A stretch of 64,000 nt of DNA from Cupriavidus pauculus (GCF_002858765.1 NZ_PJRP01000003.1:320391-384390); one strand, 5' to 3'; counted from the stretch's first letter, positions 28,850 through 38,190 are shown. The notes: generated from the sequence alone by a model not told the origin. Program-made: numbers and translations.

Positions 28850-29830
28850 TCAGACGACGAAGATCGACGAACCCGTGGTCTTGCGCGACTCCAGGTCGCG
28901 ATGGGCCTGCACCGCGTCTTCCAGCGCATAGCGCTGGTTGATCTCGATGCGGATACGACCCGACCCCACGTGGTCGAACAGCTCGCCAGCCAGTTCGGCT
29001 TTCTCGGCCGGGTCAGCGATGTAGTCGGCCAGCGCCGGACGCGTCACGTAGAGCGAACCCTTCATGGCCAGCAGCACCGGATCGAACGGCGGGATCGGAC
29101 CCGAAGCCGTACCCACGCAGACCAGCAGCCCACGGCGCTTGAGCGAATCCAGCGACGCCATGAAAGTGCTCTTGCCCACGCTGTCGAACACCACGTTGGC
29201 GCCCACGCCGTCGGTCAGCTCGCGCACCCGCGCAGCCACGTCCTCATGGCTGTAGTTGATGATGTGCTGGCAGCCATGGGCCCGTGCAATCTCGCCCTTC
29301 TCTTCGGTCGACACCGTGCCGATCACGTTCAGCCCTAGCAGGCGCGCCCACTGCGAGACGATCAGCCCCACACCGCCGGCCGCCGCGTGCAACAGAATCG
29401 TGTCGCCCTTGCGGAACGTGTGGATGCGGCGCATCAGGTAGGCCGACGTCAGGCCACGCATGGTCATAGCGGCGGCCGTCTCGAAGCCGATGGTCTCCGG
29501 CAGGCGGATCAGCGGCGCGGCCGGCACCAGGCGCTCGGTGCTGTAGGCACCCAGCGTATTCAGAAAGCCGGTGTACGTCACGCGGTCGCCCACGGATACA
29601 TTGGTCACACCGGCACCCAAGGCCTGCACCACGCCCGACGCTTCCACGCCCATGCCCGCGGGCAGCGGCACCGGGTAGGTGCCATTGCGGAAGTACGTGT
29701 CGGCGTAGTTGAGGCCCACCGCCACGTGACGGATGCGGACCTGACCCGGTCCCGGGTCGCCTACCTCGACGTCTTCGTAGCGAAGCACCTCGGGTCCGCC
29801 GGTTTCATACATTCGCACTGCCTTGGTCAT
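28850..29830 (-). CDS. Quinone oxidoreductase (zinc-independent MDR family, QOR type)
   Basis: 326 residues. KAVRMYETGGPEVLRYEDVEVGDPGPGQVRIRHVAVGLNYADTYFRNGTYPVPLPAGMGVEASGVVQALG is broken here for clarity into: N-terminal GroES-like domain starting MTKAVRMYETGGPEVLR; LNYADTYFRNG; and the NADPH-binding AAAGGVGLIVSQWARLLG. Structural Zn cysteines are absent, as expected for QOR. NADPH-dependent one-electron quinone or enone reduction is the family activity. ATG 29830 was chosen over an in-frame ATG at 29884 for its MTKAVRMYE start. First gene of the operon. Confidence 0.85.
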   Translation of the reverse strand: MTKAVRMYETGGPEVLRYEDVEVGDPGPGQVRIRHVAVGLNYADTYFRNGTYPVPLPAGMGVEASGVVQALGAGVTNVSVGDRVTYTGFLNTLGAYSTERLVPAAPLIRLPETIGFETAAAMTMRGLTSAYLMRRIHTFRKGDTILLHAAAGGVGLIVSQWARLLGLNVIGTVSTEEKGEIARAHGCQHIINYSHEDVAARVRELTDGVGANVVFDSVGKSTFMASLDSLKRRGLLVCVGTASGPIPPFDPVLLAMKGSLYVTRPALADYIADPAEKAELAGELFDHVGSGRIRIEINQRYALEDAVQAHRDLESRKTTGSSIFVV

Positions 29831-29908
29831 GGGAATCATCTCCAGAGTTTTGGGGCGGCACCACTTGCGCCGCCATGACCTCAATGTAGAAGTTGCCGGT
29901 CCCCACTG

Positions 29909-29936
29909 CTTTGCACCGCAATCCGGAGACTTTGCA
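29909..29936. promoter_or_regulatory. AraC-type direct repeats in the QOR/AraC divergent region
   Basis: CTTTGCA occurs at 29909-29915 and again at 29930-29936, exactly 21 bp apart (two helical turns), within the 194-bp gap between the quinone oxidoreductase operon and the divergent AraC gene. The spacing matches that of the other AraC module in this window, but the core differs, consistent with a different regulator. Confidence 0.5.
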
Positions 29937-30024
29937 TTTCATGCCACAGCCACCTATCATCGCGCCAACGACGCGTCATGGCCCCTTGCATGTGACGCGC
30001 GCAAAACGATATCGGGAGACCCTC

Positions 30025-31026
30025 TTGAAAACCCTGGTACGCGCCGCAGTGATGACCAACTTCTTCGACGTCGCGCGCGGCCTCGGCGTCAATCCGCTGC
30101 CGCTGCTGCGCACGGCACGGCTGAGCCAGGCGCTGCTGGCCGACCCCGAGCAGCGCATTCCGGTCCAGGCCTGCGCCACGGCGCTCGAAGCCGCTGCGGA
30201 CGCCACCGGTTGCCTCACGTTCGGCCTGCGCATGGCGGAGTCTCGGCAACTGTCGGACTTTGGCCTGATGAGCCTGCTGATCAGCCAGCAGGCCACCTTG
30301 CGCGACGCGCTGGAAACCATCATCCGCTACCGGCACCTGGTGAACGAATCGGTGGCCATCCTGCTGGAGGCGTCCGACAAGGTCGTGTTGATCCGGCAGG
30401 AAGTGGTGCTCGATACGCCCTCGCGCCAGGCCACGGAACTGGCGCTGGGCGTGATCTTCCGGCTCTGCCGCGCGCTGCTGGGGTCGCAGTGGCACCCACA
30501 GAGCGTCAATTTCACGCACGCGGCACCGCCAGACCTGCAGGTGCATCGCCGCCTGTTCGGCTGCCCGCTGGAGTTCGGCAGCGAGTTCAACGGCATCGTC
30601 TGCCTGGCCGCCGACCTGGACGCGCCGAACCCGACCGGCAATCCGGCCATGGCCCGCCACGCCGAGCGGGTGGTGGAATCCCTGCCGCGCGCCAACGACG
30701 TGTCGGTCGGGCGCGAGGTGCGCAAAGCCGTCTACCTGATGTTGCCCATGGGACGCGCCACCAGCGAAGCCGTGGCGCAGGGGCTGGGCATGAGCCTGCG
30801 CACCATGCAACGCCAGCTCGACGCCTCTGGCGAGACCTTCTCGGACATCGTCAACGGCGTGCGGCGTGATTTGGCGCAGCGCTACGTCGCCAACCCCGAC
30901 TATTCACTGCTGCGGGTGTCGGAACTGCTGGGCTACGCCTCGGCCGCGGCGTTCACGCGCTGGTTTTCCGCACAGTTCGGCGAGGCGCCGATTGTCTGGC
31001 GGCGGCGGCACGCCAGCCCGCGTTGA
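30025..31026 (+). CDS. AraC family regulator (second, same architecture)
   Basis: 333 residues. The N-terminal AraC_binding_2-like domain (LRMAESRQLSDFGLMSLLISQQATLRDALE) and C-terminal HTH pair (SEAVAQGLGMSLRTMQRQLDASGETFSDIVNGVRRD; VSELLGYASAAAFTRWFSAQFG) mirror the regulator at 20041-21063. TTG 30025 with CGGGAGA 5 nt upstream is the best start; ATG 30052 is the alternative. It is divergent from the QOR-TauD-acyl-CoA synthetase operon and presumably activates it. Confidence 0.87.
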   Translation: MKTLVRAAVMTNFFDVARGLGVNPLPLLRTARLSQALLADPEQRIPVQACATALEAAADATGCLTFGLRMAESRQLSDFGLMSLLISQQATLRDALETIIRYRHLVNESVAILLEASDKVVLIRQEVVLDTPSRQATELALGVIFRLCRALLGSQWHPQSVNFTHAAPPDLQVHRRLFGCPLEFGSEFNGIVCLAADLDAPNPTGNPAMARHAERVVESLPRANDVSVGREVRKAVYLMLPMGRATSEAVAQGLGMSLRTMQRQLDASGETFSDIVNGVRRDLAQRYVANPDYSLLRVSELLGYASAAAFTRWFSAQFGEAPIVWRRRHASPR

Positions 31027-31143
31027 CGGGTACACGAGGTCGCTCATGCTGCCCTTGCGGCGCGGGACCGCTGCGCCTAGGCTAAGGAAACGTCACTACG
31101 CGTCACTGAGCACCCTACCCATGAACCCGAAAGCGGAGCCCGC

Positions 31144-31509
31144 ATGCCGAACGTCATGAAGCCGTTGCAGTACCTGATCGTCGCCACCGGCGCGCTGAGC
31201 ATCAGCCTGGGCGCAATGCCCGCGCAGGCGCAGCAGATGCCAAGTTCGGGTGCCGCGGCCATCTCCGATGCGGTACGCGAAGGGGGCAATCCCTATCGCC
31301 CACCCTCGGCGGCCAGCGCGAATCCGGCAGACGCAAAGCGTGACCGTTGCGAGGCATTGCTGCAGGAGCTCAACGGCACCTCGAAGCAACGCGCCTACAC
31401 GTCGCCCGGCACCGCCACGCAAAGCGCACAGGGTCGTTCCATCCCCAAGCTGGAGCGTGACAACTCGCGCAAGCAGCTTGAGGAAACCTACCGCGCCAAC
31501 TGCACCTGA
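31144..31509 (+). CDS. Secreted hypothetical protein
   Basis: 121 residues. I do not recognise the family. A signal peptide (about 1-30, ending MPAQAQ) is followed by a proline/alanine-rich linker and a short charged helical part with two Cys (one in KRDRCEALLQELNG, one at the C-terminus in YRANCT) that could form a disulfide in the periplasm. It starts 117 bp after AraC and is followed by convergent genes. Confidence 0.6.
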   Translation: MPNVMKPLQYLIVATGALSISLGAMPAQAQQMPSSGAAAISDAVREGGNPYRPPSAASANPADAKRDRCEALLQELNGTSKQRAYTSPGTATQSAQGRSIPKLERDNSRKQLEETYRANCT

Positions 31510-31549
31510 GCGCGAATATCAACGCGGACATCGGGCGATGGCCCGTGCG

Positions 31550-31999
31550 TCATGACGGCCCGGCCTCCCGCAGCCGGGCCATCTGATTCTTGACCACGTC
31601 AAGCACCGCGGCCGTCATCAGCGCCGTGGACAGTCCGAACATCAGGATGCCCAGCGCCGATTCGATCGGCCCCAGCATGCGCCAGCGGGGCGACATCACG
31701 ATATCGCCGTAGCCGAGCGTGGCGAAGTTCACCGCCGAGTGATACAGCGCCGCCCCGAGCGTGTCGAACTCGCCCAGCATCATGAACAGGCCGGCCCACA
31801 CCACCATCTGCGCGAAATTGCAGAACAGCGTCAGCAGCATCACGGCCGCCAGCAGCACGGCATCCATCCACAGGGGCTCATGCCCCTGCCACGTGTTCTG
31901 GAACCGCGCGTAACGCCGCAGGCACAGCGCCACAGCCCCGCACTGCAGCAGCAGGCACAGCAACATCACGGGCGCGGCAATCAGCAGGTGCAGATGCAT
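31550..31999 (-). CDS. Two-TM potassium channel family protein
   Basis: 149 residues. Hydrophobic segments lie at about 5-27, 48-76 and 108-135, and the K+ selectivity filter is intact: TLGYGD at residues 94-99, preceded by a pore helix with YHSAVNFA. There is no cytosolic RCK domain. ATG 31999 was chosen so that the first helix begins the protein. It lies 16 bp behind the DUF2955 gene, at the end of the six-gene minus-strand operon. Confidence 0.83.
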   Translation of the reverse strand: MHLHLLIAAPVMLLCLLLQCGAVALCLRRYARFQNTWQGHEPLWMDAVLLAAVMLLTLFCNFAQMVVWAGLFMMLGEFDTLGAALYHSAVNFATLGYGDIVMSPRWRMLGPIESALGILMFGLSTALMTAAVLDVVKNQMARLREAGPS

Positions 32000-32015
32000 G
32001 ACGGTCTCTCCCGGT

Positions 32016-33050
32016 TCACGCCGGCACCGGCGCGCGAGGCCGCTCCAGCAGCGCAATCATCAGCCACGCGTACAGCGACACCCCGACGAACAGCCCCATG
32101 CGCACCATGAACGCCTGGTAGACGTCCTTGCCCGCGGCGCTGTCCGCCACCGACTGGCCCAGCAGGATGATCATCGTCACGAAGCTGTTCAGCCAGAAGC
32201 CCGGGGACAACCGCCCCGACCGAAGTCGGAACAACCGGCGCGCCACCCACAGCCCGAACAGCAGCATCCAGAGGAAGAACATCCAGATATGGACGAAAAG
32301 CCCCAGCGCCAGCCAGCACAGGATGGCCAGCGCCCCGCCCATCAGCGTGGAGCCCACCAGCTCCAGGGCCGCACCGCGCGCCGTGGTGCTGCAGCTCAGC
32401 CGCCCCAGACTGACGGCCTTCATGATGATCGGCAGGTACGCGGCCGGATCGGCCATCGCCAGCAGGAACGGCGGCATCACCACCAGCGTGGCGCGCAGGG
32501 CCATGCCATCGGCGTCGCCCGCTGCGGTACTGGGCTTCGGCGGCATGCGCATGCCGCCCGGTTCCGGAATGAGCTGATAGCAGATGCCCAGCATCAGCAC
32601 CGCACACAGCAGCCCGCGCACCAGCGCGCCGATCACGGTCAGTGCCAGCGCGCTGTTGGCGGTGCCCGCCGCCGAAATCAGCGTGACGCCCGCCACCAGG
32701 AACGTCGACACCAGGTTGTTGCCGCCGCGCAGCCCATGGCGGAACGCCAGGAACAGGCACAGGCCCGCCATCAGTACCCCGGTCAGCGGCGCATGCCGCA
32801 GGAACGGCACCAGCAGCATGCCGCTGCCGGTCGTCAGCAAGACCACCAGCGCCATGCCCACGCTGGCCTTGAACGATAACGGCCGGTCCAGCGTCGCAAA
32901 CAGGAAGACCGCCAGCACCGGCGCCATCACGGGCACCGCCCATTGCATGCCGAAGCTGACGGCCAGGCAGGCCGCCGTGCCCAGCGCCATCCGCAAGGCG
33001 CGACGCGCCAGCATCTCGCGCATGGCCGACGCGGCAGCGTCAGTAGACAT
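32016..33050 (-). CDS. DUF2955 family inner-membrane protein (FUSC-like efflux subunit)
   Basis: 344 residues, about 10 hydrophobic segments in two groups, with the DUF2955 start ARRALRMALGTAACLAVSFGMQWAVPVMAPVLAVFLFATLDRP. DUF2955 proteins are typically paired with HlyD-type adaptors and are thought to work like AaeB/FUSC aromatic-acid efflux components. The gene overlaps the HlyD gene by 11 bp, supporting a shared complex. The transported substrate is unknown. Confidence 0.82.
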   Translation of the reverse strand: MSTDAAASAMREMLARRALRMALGTAACLAVSFGMQWAVPVMAPVLAVFLFATLDRPLSFKASVGMALVVLLTTGSGMLLVPFLRHAPLTGVLMAGLCLFLAFRHGLRGGNNLVSTFLVAGVTLISAAGTANSALALTVIGALVRGLLCAVLMLGICYQLIPEPGGMRMPPKPSTAAGDADGMALRATLVVMPPFLLAMADPAAYLPIIMKAVSLGRLSCSTTARGAALELVGSTLMGGALAILCWLALGLFVHIWMFFLWMLLFGLWVARRLFRLRSGRLSPGFWLNSFVTMIILLGQSVADSAAGKDVYQAFMVRMGLFVGVSLYAWLMIALLERPRAPVPA

Positions 33051-34191
33051 ACGACACCCAGCTCATGACACGCAGGAATGCGCGGCCCAGCAGGTTCAGC
33101 GGATTGCCCTCGTTCGGAAAGGCCATCACCTCGGCCTGCCCGCCCACGCGCACGCCGCGCATCGTGGACAGTTGCCCCGGGTCGATGTCGACAATCACCG
33201 GAAAGCGCTGCGCGGGGCGCAGCCAGTCGCGGCTGTTCTGGATGGTCGGCAGCGTGCCGGGCGGCGTGCTCTGGCCCGCGCTGACGCCGTAGCCGATGCT
33301 GCGCACCTTGCCCGTCAGCACCGTGCCGGGCAACGCGTCGAGCACGATCCGCACCGGCGAGCCGGGCGCCAGATGGCCAAGGTTGTTCTCGGTCATGTCG
33401 GCGCTGATCCAGACATCGTGGATGGCAATCAGCGTCATCAACGGGGCGCCTGCCGCCGCGTACTGGCCCACCTCGGTACGCAGGTCGGTAATCAGCCCCG
33501 CCGTTCGCGCCCGCACCTGCGCGTTGGCCAGGTCGAGTTCGGCCTTGTCCACGGCGGCGGCGGCGCTGCGCAACTTGGCATTGTCGTCGTCGCTGCCGCC
33601 CTGCTGCTCGCGGGCGCGCTCCACCTCGGCACGTGCCGCCGCCACCTGGCTGATGGCCTGCGTATGCGTGGCCCGTGCCACTTCCAGGCGGCGCACGGAG
33701 ACCGTGCCCGGGTCCTCGCGATACAGCCGCTCCAGCCGCTCGCTGTCCTGCTGCGCCTTGAGCTCGTTGGCCTGCGCGGCACGCAGCGACGCCCGGGCAG
33801 AGTCGATGCCGGCGGTATTGGCGCCAATCCCGCGCCGGGTGGTTTCCAGGTCGGCGCGCGCGCGGTCCAGCGTAATCCTGTAGTGCTGCGGATCCACGTC
33901 GAACAGCACGGCACCCGCCGCTACGTTCTGGTTGTTCTGCACGTAGACGCGTGTCACGCGGCCCGGCACCTCGGAAGCCACCGGAATCACGAACGCCTGC
34001 ACCCGCGCCTGCTGTGTGTAAGGCGTGAAGCGGTCGGCCAGCAGATACCACGCCAGGCTCAGCACGATCAGCACCACCACCCAGCGCAGCGCCTTGTGCG
34101 ACGGGTCGCCCGTCGTCGGCTTTGCAGGCGGCGCGGGGGCATCGGCCCGTTTGTCGTCGATCGCGGTATCGTCGGTTCGCGTGTCGTTCAT
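33040..34191 (-). CDS. HlyD/EmrA-type membrane fusion protein
   Basis: 383 residues. A single TM anchor (about 34-52), then biotinyl-lipoyl halves (FVIPVASEVPGRVTRVYVQNNQNVAAGAVLFDVDP), a long coiled-coil hairpin (about 105-215) and a beta-barrel domain (GLITDLRTEVGQYAAAGAPLMTLI). It bridges the DUF2955 inner-membrane protein and the NodT channel encoded next to it, with which it overlaps by 4 bp. Confidence 0.88.
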   Translation of the reverse strand: MNDTRTDDTAIDDKRADAPAPPAKPTTGDPSHKALRWVVVLIVLSLAWYLLADRFTPYTQQARVQAFVIPVASEVPGRVTRVYVQNNQNVAAGAVLFDVDPQHYRITLDRARADLETTRRGIGANTAGIDSARASLRAAQANELKAQQDSERLERLYREDPGTVSVRRLEVARATHTQAISQVAAARAEVERAREQQGGSDDDNAKLRSAAAAVDKAELDLANAQVRARTAGLITDLRTEVGQYAAAGAPLMTLIAIHDVWISADMTENNLGHLAPGSPVRIVLDALPGTVLTGKVRSIGYGVSAGQSTPPGTLPTIQNSRDWLRPAQRFPVIVDIDPGQLSTMRGVRVGGQAEVMAFPNEGNPLNLLGRAFLRVMSWVSYVY

Positions 34192-35729
34192 GGCCGCGCG
34201 CTCCCCGTCTTTGCCGGCAAGCTGGCCGCCGGCAGCGGCGACACCTCGTCGATCAGCCCGCCCCAGTTCGTGCGCTGCTGCATCTGGGTCCGCGTACCGG
34301 CGTCAAGCAGCGGCGCGGTGGTGTCCCATCCGCCGCCAAGTGCCTTGTAGAGCCCGATCAGGTAGTTCACGGCGTTGCCTCGGTTGACCAGATAGGCGTC
34401 CTGCTGCGCAAACAGCGCGCGCTGCGCGTCGAGCACGCGCTGGAAATCGGAATACCCTTCGCGGAATACCGTGTTCGCCAGCGACAGCGACCGCTCGGCA
34501 GACTGCGCCGCCTCCCCAAGGATGCGCTCGCGCTGCAGCGCCTTGGCCAGGCCGCTGGCCGCATCGTCGGCTTCGCGTGCGGCCAGCCGCACGGCTGACT
34601 GGTAGTCCACGATCAACTGCTGCAGCCGCGCATCCTGCACGCGCACGTTGTTGACGATGCGCCCGTAGTCGAAGATGTTCCAGCGCACGCTGGGCCCACC
34701 CACCAGCAGCAGGCCATTCTGGGTACCCGGCAGCGAAGCCGCGGTCCAGCCGATGCTGCCCATCAGCGTGACGGCCGGATACAGGTCGGCCTTGGCCACG
34801 CCGATCAGTGCGGACTGCGCCGCGATGCGCCATTCGGCCGCACGGATGTCCGCGCGACGCAGCAGCAGGCTGGCAGGCACATCCTGCAGCACGGCATGAT
34901 CGATCAATGGCAGCACCCCCTCGCGGTCGGCGGCGTCGGCCAGCTCGGGCAGCGGCCCCGGCGGCCGGCCCAGCAGCACGACCAGCGCATTGCGTGCCTG
35001 GCCGATCTGGTTTTCCAGTTCCGGAATGCTGCTCAGCGTACCCAGGTACTGGGTACGTGCCTGCTGGAAGTCGAGTTCATCGCTCTCGCCGCCCTTGAAC
35101 AGCCGTTCCGTGATCTCGAAACTGCGCTTCTGCAGCCGCGCGTTGTCGCGTGCGATGCGCAGTCTGGCCTCGGCCGTGCGTACCGCGAAGTACGTCGTGG
35201 CCAGTTGCGCGTGCAGCAGCACCAGCACCGCCTCCCGGTTGGCCTGCGCGGCAAAGTACCCGGCATCGGCCGATTCGATGGCCCGCGCGAAACGCCCCCA
35301 GAAATCTAGCTCCCAGCCAACGTCCACACCGGCGCTGTATTCCCAGAGCCGCGCGCTCTGCGCGGTGGGCCCGGATTGGCGACTGTGGACGTACATGGCT
35401 GACGCGCTGGCCTGCTGCATCTGCGGATAGCGGCCCGCCAGCGCGATACCCAGCTGGGCACGCGCCTCCATCACGCGCAGCCCGGCAATCCGCACGTCGG
35501 CATTGCCGGCGTCGGCCTCGGCCATCAGCGTTTCGAGTATCGGGTCGCCGAACACCTGCCACCACTGGCGCAGGTCAGGTTCCGCCTGCTGGACACTGGC
35601 CAGGTCGATGGCATCGCTGCGCCACGTGGCGGTCCACGCCTCGGGCTGCGGCTGAAAATCCGGCCCCACCCGCGCGCATCCGCCAAGCACGGCGGCCAGG
35701 GCCAGCCAGGCACGGGCGGAGGCGGCCAC
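34188..35729 (-). CDS. NodT-type outer-membrane efflux lipoprotein
   Basis: 513 residues. Lipobox around C18 (AAVLGGCARVGPDFQ). Two OEP repeats follow, with the typical VGWELDFWGRFARAIESADAGY and LLLRRADIRAAEWRIAAQSALIGVAKADLYP signatures, ending LIGLYKALGGGWD. It forms the outer-membrane exit duct for the HlyD/DUF2955 pump. Its start is 3 bp after the AI-2E gene stop and its stop overlaps the HlyD start. Confidence 0.9.
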   Translation of the reverse strand: MAASARAWLALAAVLGGCARVGPDFQPQPEAWTATWRSDAIDLASVQQAEPDLRQWWQVFGDPILETLMAEADAGNADVRIAGLRVMEARAQLGIALAGRYPQMQQASASAMYVHSRQSGPTAQSARLWEYSAGVDVGWELDFWGRFARAIESADAGYFAAQANREAVLVLLHAQLATTYFAVRTAEARLRIARDNARLQKRSFEITERLFKGGESDELDFQQARTQYLGTLSSIPELENQIGQARNALVVLLGRPPGPLPELADAADREGVLPLIDHAVLQDVPASLLLRRADIRAAEWRIAAQSALIGVAKADLYPAVTLMGSIGWTAASLPGTQNGLLLVGGPSVRWNIFDYGRIVNNVRVQDARLQQLIVDYQSAVRLAAREADDAASGLAKALQRERILGEAAQSAERSLSLANTVFREGYSDFQRVLDAQRALFAQQDAYLVNRGNAVNYLIGLYKALGGGWDTTAPLLDAGTRTQMQQRTNWGGLIDEVSPLPAASLPAKTGSARP

Positions 35730-35732
35730 GGC

Positions 35733-36872
35733 TTACCCCCTGGTGATGTCGGCGCCGGTGATGTCGGGCACGCTGCGCGGCTCCGTTTCGCCCTCGACGC
35801 GCGGTGGCGGGTCCTCCACCCATTGCCAGAACAGCTGATAGCCCACTGCCAGCACGATCGGGCCAACGAACAGCCCGATCACGCCGCCGGTGACCATGCC
35901 GCCCAGCGCGCCGATCAGGATCACCGGCATCGGCACGTCGACCCCGCGCCCCAGCAGCAGCGGCTTGAGCACGTTGTCCGACAGCCCCGCAATGAACACG
36001 TAGATCGCGAACACGATATTGGTGCCAGTAGCACCCTCCGCCGCGAAGACCAGCACGATCACGGGCACCGTGATCAGCGTGGCCGGTAGCTGCATGATGC
36101 CCAGCAGCAGCACCGCCAGCGCCAGCAACCCCGCGCCCGGCACGCCCTTGATGACGAAGGCGATGCCGATCAGCAGCATCTGGATGAACGCAATGCCCAC
36201 CACACCCTGGGCCACGGCGCGCACGGTCGCCGTGCAAAGTGTGGTGATGCGGGGCCCGCGTTCCGGCCCGGAGATACGCGACGCAATTTGCACCGCGCTA
36301 CGCGTGCCCAGTTCGCCGTAGGCCATGATGATCCCTGCGATGATCAGCGCGCCCACGAAGACCAGCAGCCCCACGCCCACCCCGCCCATCGCACCCAGGA
36401 CCCCGAGACTGGCGGCCTTGATCTGCGGCCCCAGCTTCTGGATCAAGCCGCTGGCATCGGTAGACGCCATCTGCCAGGCGTCATGCACCCGCTGTCCGAT
36501 CACGGGCCAGCCGGCCACCGATTCGGGCGGCGGCGGGATGGTGAACTCGCCGGTCTTGGCAATCGCCATGGCATGCTCGACCGATTCGATCAGCGCGATG
36601 CCAAGCAGGTATGTCGGCACCATGACCACGGCAATCACAAGCACGATGATCAGCGTGGCGGTACGCCCTTCGCCGTCAAAGACCTTGCCGCGCAGCCGCA
36701 CCTGCAGCGGATACATCGTGATGGCCAGGATGACCGACCACAGCAGCAGGTTCATGAACGGCTTGAATATCTGGAAGCAGAAGACCGCCAGCAGCGAGAT
36801 CAGGCCAAACCGGATCAGCGTGTCGATCAGCGTGCGCGACGCGGTCGCGCTGGAATACGGAGCTTGCAGCAT
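35733..36872 (-). CDS. AI-2E (YdiK/PerM) family transporter
   Basis: 379 residues, about eight hydrophobic segments. FMNLLLWSVILAITMYPLQVRLR, then the C-terminal signature IFVGPIVLAVGY-like segment (GLFVGPIVLAVGYQLFWQWV) and FIAGLSDNVLKPLLLGRG are typical of the family. Members export autoinducer-2 or act as Na+/H+ antiporters; most have no proven substrate. Start 36872 is chosen over 36938 because the upstream extension is proline-rich and out of character. Confidence 0.85.
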   Translation of the reverse strand: MLQAPYSSATASRTLIDTLIRFGLISLLAVFCFQIFKPFMNLLLWSVILAITMYPLQVRLRGKVFDGEGRTATLIIVLVIAVVMVPTYLLGIALIESVEHAMAIAKTGEFTIPPPPESVAGWPVIGQRVHDAWQMASTDASGLIQKLGPQIKAASLGVLGAMGGVGVGLLVFVGALIIAGIIMAYGELGTRSAVQIASRISGPERGPRITTLCTATVRAVAQGVVGIAFIQMLLIGIAFVIKGVPGAGLLALAVLLLGIMQLPATLITVPVIVLVFAAEGATGTNIVFAIYVFIAGLSDNVLKPLLLGRGVDVPMPVILIGALGGMVTGGVIGLFVGPIVLAVGYQLFWQWVEDPPPRVEGETEPRSVPDITGADITRG

Positions 36873-36912
36873 CGGTTGGCCTCCCTTGTGCGGCGGGACA
36901 GCGGGCACGCCA

Positions 36913-37185
36913 TCAGGCATCCTGGCGCCTGCGCGCAATCAGGACCGCGACGGCGCCAACGGCGAACAGCACGACGCAACCCAACAGCCAGTCGCGGGCG
37001 AGCACGTTCACCAGGTAGCGTGGCGGGTCGCTGCCGGTCCGGAACATCTGCACCTCCAGGCCGCGCATGGCCATCCTGAACAGATTCAGCTTGTCCGGCA
37101 TCTGCCCGCTGGGATCGCTGAAGAAGATGCCCACCACGGCCAGCCACAGCGCCCCCGCCATCAGCACGACACCGCATTTATGCAT
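36913..37185 (-). CDS. Small two-TM membrane protein, first gene of the efflux operon
   Basis: 90 residues with hydrophobic helices at about 5-23 and 65-84; the connecting region would face the periplasm. I do not recognise the family. It precedes the AI-2E gene by 40 bp. ATG 37185 or 37194 (three residues longer) could be used; neither has a strong ribosome-binding site. A candidate -10 (TACTGA, minus strand, 37210-37215) lies 28 nt downstream of a TTGG palindrome, so this is probably the leader gene of the operon. Confidence 0.55.
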   Translation of the reverse strand: MHKCGVVLMAGALWLAVVGIFFSDPSGQMPDKLNLFRMAMRGLEVQMFRTGSDPPRYLVNVLARDWLLGCVVLFAVGAVAVLIARRRQDA

Positions 37186-37243
37186 GATGGCCAACTCGAA
37201 CAGGTTCTGTCAGTAGAGTCAGTCAAGCACCGGTGCAATGCAA

Positions 37244-37259
37244 TTGGTCCTTGGGCCAA
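37244..37259. promoter_or_regulatory. TTGGNCCNNGGNCCAA palindrome 1 (minus-strand efflux operon)
   Basis: TTGGTCCTTGGGCCAA matches every defined position of the palindrome TTGGNCCNNGGNCCAA. On the minus strand a candidate -10 (TACTGA, 37210-37215) follows after a 28-nt spacer. It sits in tandem with palindrome 2, 19 bp away, in the ppk2 divergent region. The binding protein is unknown. Confidence 0.6.
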
Positions 37260-37262
37260 GCA

Positions 37263-37278
37263 TTGGACCAAGGTCCAT
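37263..37278. promoter_or_regulatory. TTGGNCCNNGGNCCAA palindrome 2 (ppk2 promoter)
   Basis: TTGGACCAAGGTCCAT matches 11 of 12 defined positions. On the plus strand a candidate -10 GATACT (37307-37312) follows after a 28-nt spacer, with no good -35 hexamer, as expected for an activator-dependent promoter of ppk2. Confidence 0.6.
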
Positions 37279-37349
37279 TGCCAAAGCACTGCGCAGTGTC
37301 CAGATTGATACTCAGGGAAAGTGTCCCCACCGAGACTCTGGGAGCAGAC

Positions 37350-38165
37350 ATGGCAAAACAACGGCGTGCCGAAAGCGAGGCGGAAGCCGGCACCGCGCTG
37401 GGCCGCAAGGACTATGACAACGCACTGGCCGCGCTGCATGTGGAACTGGTACACATGCAGAACTGGATAAAGGCCAGCGGCACCAAGGTGTGCGTCGTCT
37501 TCGAGGGACGCGACGGCGCCGGCAAGGGCGGCACCATCAAGGCCATCACCGAGCGCGTCAGCCCCCGCGTGTTCCGCGTGGTGGCGCTGCCTGCCCCCAC
37601 CGAGCGGGAAAAGACCCAGATGTACATGCAACGGTACATCCCCCACCTGCCCGCCGCGGGCGAGGTGGTGATCTTCGATCGCAGCTGGTACAACCGCGCC
37701 GGCGTGGAGCGCGTGATGGGCTTTGCCAGCGACGAACAGGTGGACGTCTTCCTGCACGCCGTGCCGCTGATGGAACGCGCCATCGTCGGATCCAACGTGC
37801 TGCTGCTCAAGTACTGGCTCGAAGTCACGCCGGAAGAGCAGACGCGCCGGCTGCAGTCGCGTATCGAGGACGGACGCAAGACCTGGAAGCTGACGGAGAT
37901 GGATCTGAAGTCGTACAGCCGCTGGTACGACTACTCGCGCGCCCGCGACGCCATGTTCGCGGCATCGGATACCGAATTCGCCCCGTGGCACGTGGTGCGC
38001 TCCGACAACAAGCGCAGCGCCAGGCTGAACATCATCAGCCATTTGCTCGCTTCCGTGCCCTACGAACGGATCAAGAGCAAGAAGATCACGCTGCCGGCGC
38101 GACAGAAGCCGGGCAACTACAAGGCGCCCGACTATCCGTACCGCTACATCCCCGAGAAGTACTGA
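37350..38165 (+). CDS. ppk2: Polyphosphate kinase 2
   Basis: 271 residues, a single-domain PPK2. Walker A is VFEGRDGAGKGGT (E52 to T62), Walker B DRSWYNRAGVERVMGF begins at D110, and the lid carries SRWYDYSRARDAMF. PPK2 uses polyphosphate to phosphorylate nucleoside di- or monophosphates; subclass cannot be fixed by eye. ATG 37350 follows GGGAGCAGAC. It is divergent from the efflux operon, with tandem TTGG palindromes between them, which suggests stress-linked expression. Confidence 0.92.
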   Translation: MAKQRRAESEAEAGTALGRKDYDNALAALHVELVHMQNWIKASGTKVCVVFEGRDGAGKGGTIKAITERVSPRVFRVVALPAPTEREKTQMYMQRYIPHLPAAGEVVIFDRSWYNRAGVERVMGFASDEQVDVFLHAVPLMERAIVGSNVLLLKYWLEVTPEEQTRRLQSRIEDGRKTWKLTEMDLKSYSRWYDYSRARDAMFAASDTEFAPWHVVRSDNKRSARLNIISHLLASVPYERIKSKKITLPARQKPGNYKAPDYPYRYIPEKY

Positions 38166-38190
38166 GCGCCGCCCCGCCGTCCCGTGGCGG

